Position numbers and translations under genes: made by a program. Shown here piece by piece: positions 1-8,612 of a stretch of 44,931 nucleotides of DNA. The notes below the pieces were generated by a model. That model was not told the origin of the DNA. It worked only from the letters and a program-made list of their open reading frames with translations, and made no database searches. Source of the stretch: Nitriliruptoraceae bacterium (GTDB lineage: Bacteria > Actinomycetota > Nitriliruptoria > Nitriliruptorales > Nitriliruptoraceae). The stretch spans positions 1-44,931 of the forward strand of contig SLMP01000040.1 of NCBI GenBank assembly GCA_007133465.1. The letters are read 5' to 3'. Position 1 is the first letter of the stretch, and each line of letters begins with the position of its first letter.

Positions 1-36
1 CCCGGCGTCACCGAGCGAGGGTCCCGAGGGCAGCGG

Positions 37-3000
37 TCACGGTGTGATCACGAGCTCGAACGCGCCGGCGTCGCACCCGGCACCCTGTGGTCGGGTGACG
101 CCACGCTGGTCGGTCGCCGGGCAGGCGTCCGAGTCGGCGGCGTCGATCGCCGGACTCCCCACGCCGAGGGCGTGGGTCAGCGTGGGCCCGCCGTTGTCGG
201 CGAGTGGGTCGAGCAGCGCGTCGGTCGACGACTGGTCGGTCGCGCCGTCAGGGTTGCAGGACCCGTCGCCGATGACGTTCCCGCCACCGGAGGTGATCGT
301 CGCCGCACCGCCGCCCTCGATCGCGCAGGCGAACGCGCCGCCGTTGCCCTCGACGACGTTGTTCGTGAGCGTGGCGTCGGCCGGCGCCCCGAAGGTGGCC
401 ACGAGGATCCCCGACGCCGTGCCTGCCGGCGCGACGTTCTCGGCGAACGTGGAGTTCGTCACCGCGAGACTGCCGTCGGTGTGGAAGATCCCGCCACCAT
501 GCCAGGCCGTCGAGACGTTCCCGCTGAACGTCGAGTTGACGACCGTGGCATCGCCGAGCGACCGGAGGCCGCCGGCGACGTCGCCGGACACGTTGCCGCT
601 GATCGTGCTGCGGGTGATGGTGATGTCGCTGCCGAAGAACCCGTAGATCCCGCCGCCCGGCTGGTTCACCGACGTGTTGTCGGCGACCGTCGAGTCGGTC
701 AGGGTGAGGACGGCGTCGGACCCGTTGTAGATGCCCGCACCACCGTTCTGGAAGTTCGTGGGGGCGGTGTTCGGGATGACGTTGTCGCGGACGACCACGT
801 GGTCGAGGTGGAGCGTGCCGAGGTTCTGCACGCCTCCCCCCTGCAGCGTGCCGGCGCCGTTGGCGACGACGAGGTGGTGGATCGCGACCGTCGCACCAGC
901 GGTGACGCGGAGCACGCGACCATCACCCTGGCCGTCGAGCACGATGCCCGGGGCGGCCGACGCGTCGATGGTCACCGACCGGTTGGCGACGAGCTCCGGC
1001 CCGACCGGGATGGTCTCGCCGGCGAGTGCCGCGTCGAACGTGATGGTCCCGCCGTCGGCGATCATGCCCAGCGCCTCGCGGAGCGAGCCCTCACCGCTGT
1101 CGGCGAGCGTCGTCACGACGAGCTCGTCCGGCAGCGGCTCGGGGACGCGGCGCACAGCGTCGAGCAGGAACCCGCCGGCGGCGTTGCCGTTGGGCAGCGT
1201 GAGCCCGACACCCCAGACCTCGTCGAGGCCGAGGCCGTCGTCAGGGGCGCCGTCCGGCTGCTCGGCGCTGCGGACGAAGTCGCCGATCGGGACCGTCACC
1301 TCACGCCAGCCCGTCACGTCGTCGACGAACGACGCCTCGAAACGCTCGGCGGTGTCGGGACCCTGGTAGACCCGCACGTAGTCGACGAGGTACTCCTGCG
1401 GGTAGACGTTGGCCGGGTTGGGCGTCCCGCCGAAGTTGCCACCGATCGCGAAGTTCAGCAACAGGAAGTACGGCTTGTCGAACACCCACGGGCCGGGCAC
1501 GTCGGCCGGGGTGACCTGGTGGTACTGGACCTCGTCGACGTACCAGGTGATGAGCTCCGGCTCCCACTCGACCGTGAAGGTGTGGTAGCCCTCGTTGCTG
1601 AAGTCATCGGTCCCGGCGAGCGGGGCCCGGTACACCGGCATCCCGAAGTCGTAGATGTTGCCGATGCTGCCGCCGCCGCTGTAGCCCGGGCCGTGGACGG
1701 TGCCGAAGACCTCGTTCGGTAGCCGGCTCACGTACTCCATGATGTCGATCTCGCCGGCGCCCGGCCACGGGTTGTAGGTGATGTCGGTCCCGAGGCTCCA
1801 GAACGCGGGCCACAGGCCGGCACCGCCGTCGGGCACCTTGAGCCGCGACTCGATGCGGCCGTAGGCGAACTCCTCCTTGTGCTGCGTCAGCAACCGGGCG
1901 GAGGTGAACTCGCACGGGCCGTAGTAGCACTCCTGCGACCCGTCGGCCTCCTCGAGGGTGATGACGAGGTTGCCGTCGCCGTCGGTCGCCGCGTTGGCCG
2001 GGTCGTCGGTGTAGTACTGCAACTCGTCGTTGCCCCACCCGTTCTTGCCGTCGGGCGTGGTGTCACCGATCTCGTGGGTCCAGCTCTCCGGGTCCGGGAC
2101 GGTGCCGGCGGGGGCGTCGAACTCGTCGCTCCAGACGAGGTCCCAGCCGTCGGGCCCCGGGTCGTCCGCGCGGTTGTCCTTGAGCGTGACGACGACGTCG
2201 TCGCCGGCGCCGGCGCCGTGGTACCAGAACGACACGGCCTCGGTGCCGGTCCAGTCCTGCGCCAACGCGAAGTCCCGCACGAACGAGGTCTCCTCGGCGA
2301 CGTTCGTGATCGGCTGCCCGTCGAAGGTCAGGCCGTTGAGGGGCAGGACCTCGCCGCAGGGCACGCCGATCTCCCTGGCCCGGAAGTGGAAGATGAGGTC
2401 CTTGCGTCCGTCGCCGTTGACGTCCGCGACCTGCCGCCGCGCCTGCCCCGTGCGCCGGTCGATGTGGGTCGGGGAGGCGTTGCCGAGGGTGACCGTCGTG
2501 TGGTCGACCGTCGTGGCGTCGAAGTACGGGCTCGACAGCAGGTGGACCGGCACGACCCCGTTACCGCGGGTCGCGCACGGGTTGCCCTTCACGTCGATCG
2601 TGACGGTCTGCGGCACCGTGGCGACCGCCAGGTCCTCGACCGCGTCCTGTTCCGGACGCGCCCGCTCGTCGGCCTCGGGCACACGGATGCGCTCGAGGGT
2701 GGCCGGGCCCTCGACGTCCCACAGGTACGCGCCCTGGGTGAACTCGTCGATCTCGTCCGGGTCGAACGGGTCGGTGTCGACGATGATGACCGAGCCCTGG
2801 AACAGCGACCCGCGCGCCGCGCCGACCGCGTTGGTGAGCCGGATGATGATCTGCTGGTCGCCTGTGAACCTCGAGTCGGCGAAGGTCTCGACGGCGAAGA
2901 AGAGCTCGGTCGGGCCGCCCTGCGTGAACGTCAGGGTGCCGCTGGTGGGGGTGAACTTCTCACCGGGGATGGCGTTGGATCGCTCCGTCGCGTAGTCGAT

Positions 3001-4374
3001 GGTCACGGTGTCCGGGTCGTCGGGTCCCAGCGGGCGGTTCAGCCTCACGGCCACCTGGGCCGTGTCGCCCTCCTCGACGAAGGTGTTCTGCTGGGCGAGG
3101 TTGACCGCGACGGGCGGCACCCCCGCGTCGCCATACACGCTCACCTCGTCGACGTAGAACGTCCGTGGGCCGCCGGTGCCGAGCGTGCCGAGCGCCCACC
3201 CGTGGACCTCGAACCGGTCGAAGCCGTCGTTCGGGGCGCCGTTGCCGATCTCCTTGCGTGAGAACGACGAGAACGGGAACTCGAGCAGCTGCCAGCCGCT
3301 GAAGTCGTCGATGAACTCGACCGTGTGGCGCTCGGCGTCGTCGCTCGTGGAACCCGGGTTGCGGTTCTCCAGGATGTCGATGAAGACGGTCGTGCCGCTG
3401 TTCAGGCCGTAGAACCACAGCGAGAAGCCCTCGCGGGTGGACCAGTCCTGACTGACCCACTCGCCGCCGGACTCGAAGCCGCGGATGAAGCCGGCGAACG
3501 AGGTGACGTCGAGGTCGAGCTGCAGGACCGAGTTCGGCGTGCCGACCTCGTCGAGCTCCGGCGCCGGCGGCGTGGTCGCCGCCGCGATGGCAACCGAGCT
3601 ACCGGCACCGCTGAACGTGCAGAAGTTGAGCGGCGGCTCCCCGGACGCGCACGGGGTCCCCGGCACGACGCCGGACTCGAAGTCGTCGATCACCTGCACC
3701 GCGGACGGGCCTTCGAGCGGCCCGCCGGAGCTGAACGCGAACAGGTCGAAGTCGACCTGGACGATCGACCCGTCGGGCCCCTGGACGCCGGCGATCACGA
3801 CGACGACCTCGTCGAGCGCGCCGTCGAAGGTGCCGTTGCCGCCCGTGCCGAGGTCGAGCATGGAGCTCACCGGTGCGCTGACGAGTCGCCACTGGTCGTC
3901 GAACTCGGCGGAGGTGAAGGGCGTGTCGAGCCGGAGGGAGTCACCCGCGGCTTCCCGGATGGTCAGCTCGAGGGTGTAGCCGTCCACCGTGCTGGTGGGC
4001 CGGTTGCGTACCCAGACGTTGAGCCAGGGGTCGTCCGGTGGCGTCACCTGCTCGGTGTCGGGGAAGTTGCGGAACGCCCCCCCGTAGAAGCCGGAGTCCG
4101 TGCCCTCACCGCCCCAGCCGGTGGTGAAGTAGCCGCTCCCCTCGTAGGGGCTATCGGTGGCGATCCCCCCGCCGCCGCCGGCGTTGTTCCCCCCGAAGAA
4201 CGCCCAGCGCAGGTCGCCCTCGTCGCGGTTGAAGTCGTCGATGACGACCGGCTCGCCATCGGCCACCGCGAGCGCCGTCGAGACCGGCAGCACCGACACG
4301 AGCAGGGAGGTGAGCAGCACCACGGCGGTGGCGAGGGCGGTGGTGCGACGGGCAGGGGTCGTGCTGGCCGACAT
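37..4374 (-). CDS. Secreted multidomain GH16 beta-1,3-glucanase (laminarinase-like)
   Basis: Likely an extracellular endo-beta-1,3-glucanase of 1445 residues. The open frame extends to 4623, but the ATG at 4374 follows an AGGAG ribosome site and begins a clear signal peptide (residues 1 to about 36). Then come a galactose-binding-like sandwich (about 42-218), a second one (224-415), a Calx-beta domain (420-535), a stretch with a DVNGDG calcium-type motif (about 590-690), and the GH16 domain (742-1005). The GH16 motif EIDIME gives catalytic Glu875 and Glu880 in the bulged E-x-D-x-x-E form of laminarinases. The C-terminus (1080-1445) is a right-handed beta-helix ending like choice-of-anchor Q proteins. 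The GH16 domain seems inserted inside a third carbohydrate-binding sandwich. Two LacI-type operators lie upstream. The fold and family are clear; beta-1,3 specificity is inferred from the motif and the neighbours. Confidence 0.88.
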   Translation of the reverse strand: MSASTTPARRTTALATAVVLLTSLLVSVLPVSTALAVADGEPVVIDDFNRDEGDLRWAFFGGNNAGGGGGIATDSPYEGSGYFTTGWGGEGTDSGFYGGAFRNFPDTEQVTPPDDPWLNVWVRNRPTSTVDGYTLELTIREAAGDSLRLDTPFTSAEFDDQWRLVSAPVSSMLDLGTGGNGTFDGALDEVVVVIAGVQGPDGSIVQVDFDLFAFSSGGPLEGPSAVQVIDDFESGVVPGTPCASGEPPLNFCTFSGAGSSVAIAAATTPPAPELDEVGTPNSVLQLDLDVTSFAGFIRGFESGGEWVSQDWSTREGFSLWFYGLNSGTTVFIDILENRNPGSTSDDAERHTVEFIDDFSGWQLLEFPFSSFSRKEIGNGAPNDGFDRFEVHGWALGTLGTGGPRTFYVDEVSVYGDAGVPPVAVNLAQQNTFVEEGDTAQVAVRLNRPLGPDDPDTVTIDYATERSNAIPGEKFTPTSGTLTFTQGGPTELFFAVETFADSRFTGDQQIIIRLTNAVGAARGSLFQGSVIIVDTDPFDPDEIDEFTQGAYLWDVEGPATLERIRVPEADERARPEQDAVEDLAVATVPQTVTIDVKGNPCATRGNGVVPVHLLSSPYFDATTVDHTTVTLGNASPTHIDRRTGQARRQVADVNGDGRKDLIFHFRAREIGVPCGEVLPLNGLTFDGQPITNVAEETSFVRDFALAQDWTGTEAVSFWYHGAGAGDDVVVTLKDNRADDPGPDGWDLVWSDEFDAPAGTVPDPESWTHEIGDTTPDGKNGWGNDELQYYTDDPANAATDGDGNLVITLEEADGSQECYYGPCEFTSARLLTQHKEEFAYGRIESRLKVPDGGAGLWPAFWSLGTDITYNPWPGAGEIDIMEYVSRLPNEVFGTVHGPGYSGGGSIGNIYDFGMPVYRAPLAGTDDFSNEGYHTFTVEWEPELITWYVDEVQYHQVTPADVPGPWVFDKPYFLLLNFAIGGNFGGTPNPANVYPQEYLVDYVRVYQGPDTAERFEASFVDDVTGWREVTVPIGDFVRSAEQPDGAPDDGLGLDEVWGVGLTLPNGNAAGGFLLDAVRRVPEPLPDELVVTTLADSGEGSLREALGMIADGGTITFDAALAGETIPVGPELVANRSVTIDASAAPGIVLDGQGDGRVLRVTAGATVAIHHLVVANGAGTLQGGGVQNLGTLHLDHVVVRDNVIPNTAPTNFQNGGAGIYNGSDAVLTLTDSTVADNTSVNQPGGGIYGFFGSDITITRSTISGNVSGDVAGGLRSLGDATVVNSTFSGNVSTAWHGGGIFHTDGSLAVTNSTFAENVAPAGTASGILVATFGAPADATLTNNVVEGNGGAFACAIEGGGAATITSGGGNVIGDGSCNPDGATDQSSTDALLDPLADNGGPTLTHALGVGSPAIDAADSDACPATDQRGVTRPQGAGCDAGAFELVITP

Positions 4375-4601
4375 ACGGATCTCCTGGGGAATTCGAGCAG
4401 CGCGTTGGACGTCGCGCGCTGCAGTGAGGGCGGGGCCGGGTGCTGTCACGATGGCGCCAGCCAGCATCCCGTTGGCGATGACGATGGCACCGAGGTCGAG
4501 CTCCTCACGCCGGACCTCGCTCAGCAACGACCGCGCGAACTGGGCTCGGTCGGCCGCGCCGAGGAGGCAACGGAGCCCGCAGCCTGACCTCCGGGCTGGC
4601 C

Positions 4602-4626
4602 TCGGTGTGGTCGTCGACCACACCGA
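4602..4626. promoter_or_regulatory. Perfect 25-bp palindrome (12-bp arms, 1-nt centre)
   Basis: The arm TCGGTGTGGTCG is followed by one T and its exact reverse complement. The one-base centre suits a dimeric DNA-binding protein better than an RNA hairpin, though an RNA stem with a longer loop is possible. It differs from the TGGGAGCGCTCCCA operator, so a second regulator, or the 3' end of the phosphorylase transcript, may be involved. Confidence 0.5.
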
Positions 4627-4740
4627 CGTCCGCGTACCACGAGAGGCCCGCAGGCCTTCCGGTCTCGCTGCGCGTCAGCTGTCTCACGGACCTCGCCCTA
4701 CCGATGCCTGCCGGCACGATGGGCTCCGCCGATCCCCTGG

Positions 4741-4758
4741 ACTGGGAGCGCTCCCAGT
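4741..4758. promoter_or_regulatory. CebR/CelR-type LacI operator (18-bp perfect palindrome)
   Basis: The sequence ACTGGGAGCGCTCCCAGT is a perfect palindrome with the core TGGGAGCGCTCCCA. That core is the published operator of the LacI-family cellobiose regulators CebR (Streptomyces) and CelR (Thermobifida). It is the downstream member of a pair in the GH16 leader, centred 75 bp from the other. Confidence 0.85.
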
Positions 4759-4817
4759 CTGTCAGAGGTTTGCGAAGCCTGTTGGAGACTCTCGTCCCGG
4801 CTGTGGTTCTCCGAATC

Positions 4818-4831
4818 TGGGAGCGCTCCCA
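4818..4831. promoter_or_regulatory. CebR/CelR-type LacI operator
   Basis: A perfect TGGGAGCGCTCCCA palindrome lies 17 bp downstream of the candidate -10 of the minus-strand GH16 promoter. This position suits repression by blocking early transcription. Confidence 0.85.
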
Positions 4832-4848
4832 TCTCCCCTTTGCCCCCT

Positions 4849-4877
4849 ATCCTGCTTGACGTGGACTCCGTTGTCAA
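4849..4877 (-). promoter_or_regulatory. Candidate promoter of the GH16 gene
   Basis: Read on the minus strand, a consensus -35 TTGACA (4872-4877) is followed after 17 bp by CAGGAT (4849-4854) as -10. The two operators lie just downstream. Confidence 0.55.
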
Positions 4878-5022
4878 CCGTCGATGTTGGCCGGTCCAGT
4901 ACGCCGACCGTCACCGGAGCGGCATGAGCTGTCCGCGGTCGCGCGTAGCGACCAGGGCTCGCTCGATCACCGCCCCGGCCCGTCGCCGCCGACCGTGGTC
5001 GTGCTGCCGCGCGACCGTCGCC

Positions 5023-8000
5023 TCACCTCGCGGTCGTCTCGAACCCGATCGCCGCGATGGTCCCCCGGCGGTCGAACACCTCGGCCGACTCCTCGGCAGT
5101 CAACGCGGCACCGTCGCGCACGGTCGCCGTCCCGTCGCGCCGTTCGACATGGACCCGGTCGGTGTCACCCCGCCGCACCCGGATCGGGGTGGCACACACC
5201 GTGAAGTCGTAGGACGCGGTCTGCCCGTCCGACCCGTCCCCCCACAGCTCCCCGGCGGGCAGGAGCGGACGTACCAGCGTGAGCGAGCCGTCCGCCACGA
5301 CGACGCCGAGCTCCCCCAGCCGGGTGAGCACCTCCTCCTTGACCTGCCCGGTCATCCCCGGCTGTTGCGCTCCCGCGTGCGCCGGCGTGTGCGAGTAGCA
5401 GTCGGTCGGGACCGCGCCGAACGCCACCGGGTCCTTGCGGAAACCGAGCCCGTCCCGCACCCGGCGATAGTGCGCCGCGAGCCCGGCCACCACCTCGGCT
5501 GACGCGCCGGCGGCGATGGCGTCGAGGTAGCGCCCCTGGATCGCCAGCAGCAGCTTCGAGACCATGTGCCAGTAGACCGACCCGATGCCCTCGTAGCCGT
5601 GCATGCCACCGGAGCGTCCGGTGAACGCCTGGTGGCGGAACTGCCGCTCGTACACCTCCAGCACGGTGGCGCGGCTGGCGTCGTCCAGTGGGGAGTCGTC
5701 CAGTGCGCGCCGCAGGGCCTCGGCGTTCGACAGGTCGGACCGGAAGTGCAGCCCACCGGCAGCGTCCGGCTCGAGGATGCCGCCCCGGCGGACCAGGTCG
5801 CGGAGGCTCGGATGGCGCTCGAGGAGCTCCGGCGCGACCTGGTTGCGGTCGAGGAAGCTCGGCAGGGACGGGACCGGGTAGAGGAGGAAGGTGCCGATGT
5901 CCGGCCGGTACAGCGGGGAGGCGAACAGCGCGTCGAGCAGGTGCAGCACCTGGTCGTCATCGAGTTCGCTGGTGCCGAGCACCGCGACCTGACCTTCGAG
6001 CATCAGCGGCAGGTGCTCCACGGCGGCGTCCTGGGTCGGGAACGCCACCAGGTTGTAGGCGTGGTACAGCCCGTCGGGCCGCCGGCCGGCGCGGATCGTC
6101 GCGCGCAGGTGGCGCAAGGCGGACGTCAGCAGCCGCTCGACCGCCGCGACCTCCACCTCGACGACCGTGCGGTCGAAGCCGGCGCTGGTCTGCGTGCGGT
6201 AGCGCTCCCCGGCGCCGGCGAGGTCGTCGAGGAGCTGCCGCCGGACCCCGGCGTCCGACACGGCCGCCTCCGGGTCGTGTGCGGCCAGCGCCTCGGTCAC
6301 GGCCGCGAGCCACGCGACGACCTGCGACGACAGACCGTACGACCCCGCACGCCCTGCCAGGAGCACCCGCTGCAGGAACGCCAGATGGCGCTCCAGCTGG
6401 TAGAGCGTGACCATCGACAGGCCGTAGCCGGCCAGCGCGTTGTTCGCGTCGTTCCACTCGGGCCGCTGGGTGTTCATCCAGATACCGCCGCCGGCGACGT
6501 AGCTCGACAGCTTCGCGAGCACGGGGACGAGCAGCTTCTCGGTCATCGTGACCCGGACCAGCTCGCCATCGGCGACGACCAGCCGGCCGTCCGCGCCGAT
6601 CCGCTCGACCCGTTCGGCGACCCGTGCCGCCCGGTCCTCGTCGAAGGCGATCGTGTCGCGCGGGTCGCGCAGCATCGCCTCGTGGCTCGCGATCCGGTAC
6701 GGCACGTCGGCGTAGGTGAACACCGGCCGGTCCAGCCACGCGGCCAGCTCCCCCGGCGCGACGGCGTGCCAGTCCTCCAGCAGGTGCGAGAGGTAGACGA
6801 TCTGGTGGTCACCCCAGTAGCCGATGTTGCTCCACGGATCCTCGGGGTCGGGCACCTCCCAGTCGATGCCGTCACGGGAGATGCGGTACGGGTTGTGGCC
6901 GTCCACGGTGCTCGCGTCGAGGAACTTCGCCACCACGTGGGGCAGGAAACGGGGGTAGGAGCGCAACAGCGCCTGCCAGTTCTGGAAGATGTCGCGCCAG
7001 TTGCCCTCGTAGGCGAGCAGGTCGGAGCCGTCGTCGGCAGTGACCCGGATCGCGAAGCGGTTCCAGGGCCGGCTCGGGTCGCCGTGCCGCCGTGAGAAGG
7101 TCAGCGGCAGGTACTCGAGGACCAGCCGGACGAGGTCGGGGTCACCGCTCGCCTCGGCGAGGTCGGTGACCTCCCGCAGGTCGAGGCGGGCATCCGCGGC
7201 GCCGAACCGGGCAGCGACCCGCTCGTGGACGGGGGCGTTGCGGTGGCGCAGGAGGTCGAGCAGGTCGGCGACCGGTACCTCGTAGCCGTGCGCGAAGACG
7301 CCGCCCCGCATGGCGTTGAACAGCACGTTCGACAGGTGGTGCGCGTCCGCGACGGGATCGGCCGTGTGCTGGGTCCCGTCGGCGTCGGCGAGCAGCGACG
7401 CGAGGCGCGCCGCGCCGGCCGCGACGTCCTCGGCCACGAGCTTGCGTGCCTGCGGGTCGACGGCGACCTGCAGCCGGTCGTGCAGGTCGGCGTGCCCGAG
7501 GCCGGTGTCGGCGACGAGCATCCAGGAGCGCGACCCTCCGGCCGGCACCGTCACCGGCGCACGCAGCAGGTAGGCGGCGCGGCGTCCGGTCAGCAGCTCG
7601 ACAGGCGGCCGGGCTCGGCCCTGCCAGGTGTCGTCGACGATCCGCTCGTCGAGGTGGACCTCGACGTCGTCCAGTCCCGCCGACCAGAGCAGGGTGGCGG
7701 CGAGCGCCTCCGCCGGCTCCGCCCGGTCGGTGATCAGCGACTCGAGCGCGTACACCGCGACGTTTCCCGCCGGACGGGCCTCCGAGCGCTTGTAGGCGTC
7801 GACGAGGTTCGAGGTCCGCTGCTCGGTGACGGCGTCGACGCCGGCGGGCATGACGTCGAGGAAGCCGTCCAGCACCTCGATGTCCGCGCCGGTGCCCGAC
7901 TCGTCGACGAGCTCGACGGTCCGGACCCAGCCGTAGCTGCGCGACGGCTCCCAGGTGATCCGGACGCGCAGCCCCCAGTCGGCGTTGACCTCCTCGAGCA

Positions 8001-8361
8001 GCAGGGCCGACCCGAGCTCGTGCTTGACGAGGCTGCGGGTGCAACCGGGGGTGGGGCGCCGCGCGAACGGTTGCCAGAGCTCGCGGCCAGCTTCGGTCGG
8101 ACGGGTCAGCAGCGTCACCGGACCCGTCACCCCGACGGCCCGGTGGAGACGGTCGTCGGTCTCGTAGGGCAGGAACGCGCGGTCGGCATCGACCCGGCCG
8201 GCGGTCAGGGGGCCGGCGCTCGAGACGAACATCCACAGGTCGCTGTCGGACACGACCGTGAGCAGGAACGGCTCCATCTGCTCGAGCCCGTCGATGCGGT
8301 ACCAACGCTGTCCGCCGACCTCGACCAGGCCCCCCGTGACCTCCGCGTCACGCTGCGTCAT
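5023..8361 (-). CDS. Inverting glycoside phosphorylase, probably beta-1,3-oligoglucan phosphorylase
   Basis: A large cytoplasmic protein of 1112 residues without a signal peptide. Its length and layout (N-terminal beta-sandwich, then an alpha/alpha barrel) fit the GH94/GH149/GH161 phosphorylases, which split beta-glucosides with phosphate to give glucose 1-phosphate. The motif RPEWND (E635, W636, N637, D638) corresponds to the DWND motif of GH94 enzymes, whose Asp is the catalytic acid. GYWGDHQ is a second recognisable patch. Length near 1100 favours GH149 or GH161, whose characterised members act on beta-1,3-oligoglucans; GH94 cellobiose phosphorylases are shorter. The laminarinase and importer on either side support the same substrate. 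It lies downstream of the importer genes after a 251-bp gap with hairpins. The exact family is not certain. Confidence 0.65.
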   Translation of the reverse strand: MTQRDAEVTGGLVEVGGQRWYRIDGLEQMEPFLLTVVSDSDLWMFVSSAGPLTAGRVDADRAFLPYETDDRLHRAVGVTGPVTLLTRPTEAGRELWQPFARRPTPGCTRSLVKHELGSALLLEEVNADWGLRVRITWEPSRSYGWVRTVELVDESGTGADIEVLDGFLDVMPAGVDAVTEQRTSNLVDAYKRSEARPAGNVAVYALESLITDRAEPAEALAATLLWSAGLDDVEVHLDERIVDDTWQGRARPPVELLTGRRAAYLLRAPVTVPAGGSRSWMLVADTGLGHADLHDRLQVAVDPQARKLVAEDVAAGAARLASLLADADGTQHTADPVADAHHLSNVLFNAMRGGVFAHGYEVPVADLLDLLRHRNAPVHERVAARFGAADARLDLREVTDLAEASGDPDLVRLVLEYLPLTFSRRHGDPSRPWNRFAIRVTADDGSDLLAYEGNWRDIFQNWQALLRSYPRFLPHVVAKFLDASTVDGHNPYRISRDGIDWEVPDPEDPWSNIGYWGDHQIVYLSHLLEDWHAVAPGELAAWLDRPVFTYADVPYRIASHEAMLRDPRDTIAFDEDRAARVAERVERIGADGRLVVADGELVRVTMTEKLLVPVLAKLSSYVAGGGIWMNTQRPEWNDANNALAGYGLSMVTLYQLERHLAFLQRVLLAGRAGSYGLSSQVVAWLAAVTEALAAHDPEAAVSDAGVRRQLLDDLAGAGERYRTQTSAGFDRTVVEVEVAAVERLLTSALRHLRATIRAGRRPDGLYHAYNLVAFPTQDAAVEHLPLMLEGQVAVLGTSELDDDQVLHLLDALFASPLYRPDIGTFLLYPVPSLPSFLDRNQVAPELLERHPSLRDLVRRGGILEPDAAGGLHFRSDLSNAEALRRALDDSPLDDASRATVLEVYERQFRHQAFTGRSGGMHGYEGIGSVYWHMVSKLLLAIQGRYLDAIAAGASAEVVAGLAAHYRRVRDGLGFRKDPVAFGAVPTDCYSHTPAHAGAQQPGMTGQVKEEVLTRLGELGVVVADGSLTLVRPLLPAGELWGDGSDGQTASYDFTVCATPIRVRRGDTDRVHVERRDGTATVRDGAALTAEESAEVFDRRGTIAAIGFETTAR

Positions 8362-8441
8362 CGCTGCTCCGTTCTTCCTCCGTCAGGCGCGGTCAGGCGC
8401 CGGTCGACCGGCATCCTGCCCGCTGCAGGGCGCGCGGACCA

Positions 8442-8478
8442 CCCCCGCCGTGCTCAGCCGTTGGCGGCACGGCGGGGG
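8442..8478 (-). terminator. Stem-loop between importer and phosphorylase genes (distal)
   Basis: A perfect 12-bp stem (8442-8453 with 8467-8478) closes a 13-nt loop. No U-run follows on either strand. It could end or weaken transcription from the importer operon, or protect the 3' end of the importer mRNA. Confidence 0.4.
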
Positions 8479-8498
8479 CGAGCCGCGTCAGGTGGTCT

Positions 8499-8535
8499 CC
8501 CGGTCGGGCCGGAGGTGCATCGCGGCCCGACCGGG
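8499..8535 (-). terminator. Stem-loop between importer and phosphorylase genes (proximal)
   Basis: A second perfect 12-bp stem (8499-8510 with 8524-8535), also with a 13-nt loop, lies 20 bp from the first. Two equal hairpins in tandem suggest a deliberate element. Confidence 0.4.
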
Positions 8536-8612
8536 AAGCGGGTGGCCATCACCGTCGGCCCGCGGTTGGCACGACGTTGCCCGACCGCTCGTCGCTTCAC
8601 CGACCTGCGCGG

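Larger units (their letters stand above)
4375..5022. other. Regulatory intergenic region upstream of the GH16 gene
   Basis: These 648 bases separate the phosphorylase stop from the GH16 start and hold no convincing gene. They contain a candidate minus-strand promoter, two LacI-family operators and a long 25-bp palindrome, listed separately. The long leader implied by the promoter (about 470 nt) is unusual and could hold further control. Confidence 0.7.

Noticed and set aside
172-3261. Long plus-strand open frames opposite the GH16 gene
   Set aside because: Arg/Val/Gly-rich antisense shadows of a well-supported gene; no domains.
8399-8412. 14-bp palindrome GCCGGTCGACCGGC before the phosphorylase
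   Set aside because: Perfect but made of common GC-rich words, single copy and outside any recognised promoter; too weak to call an operator.
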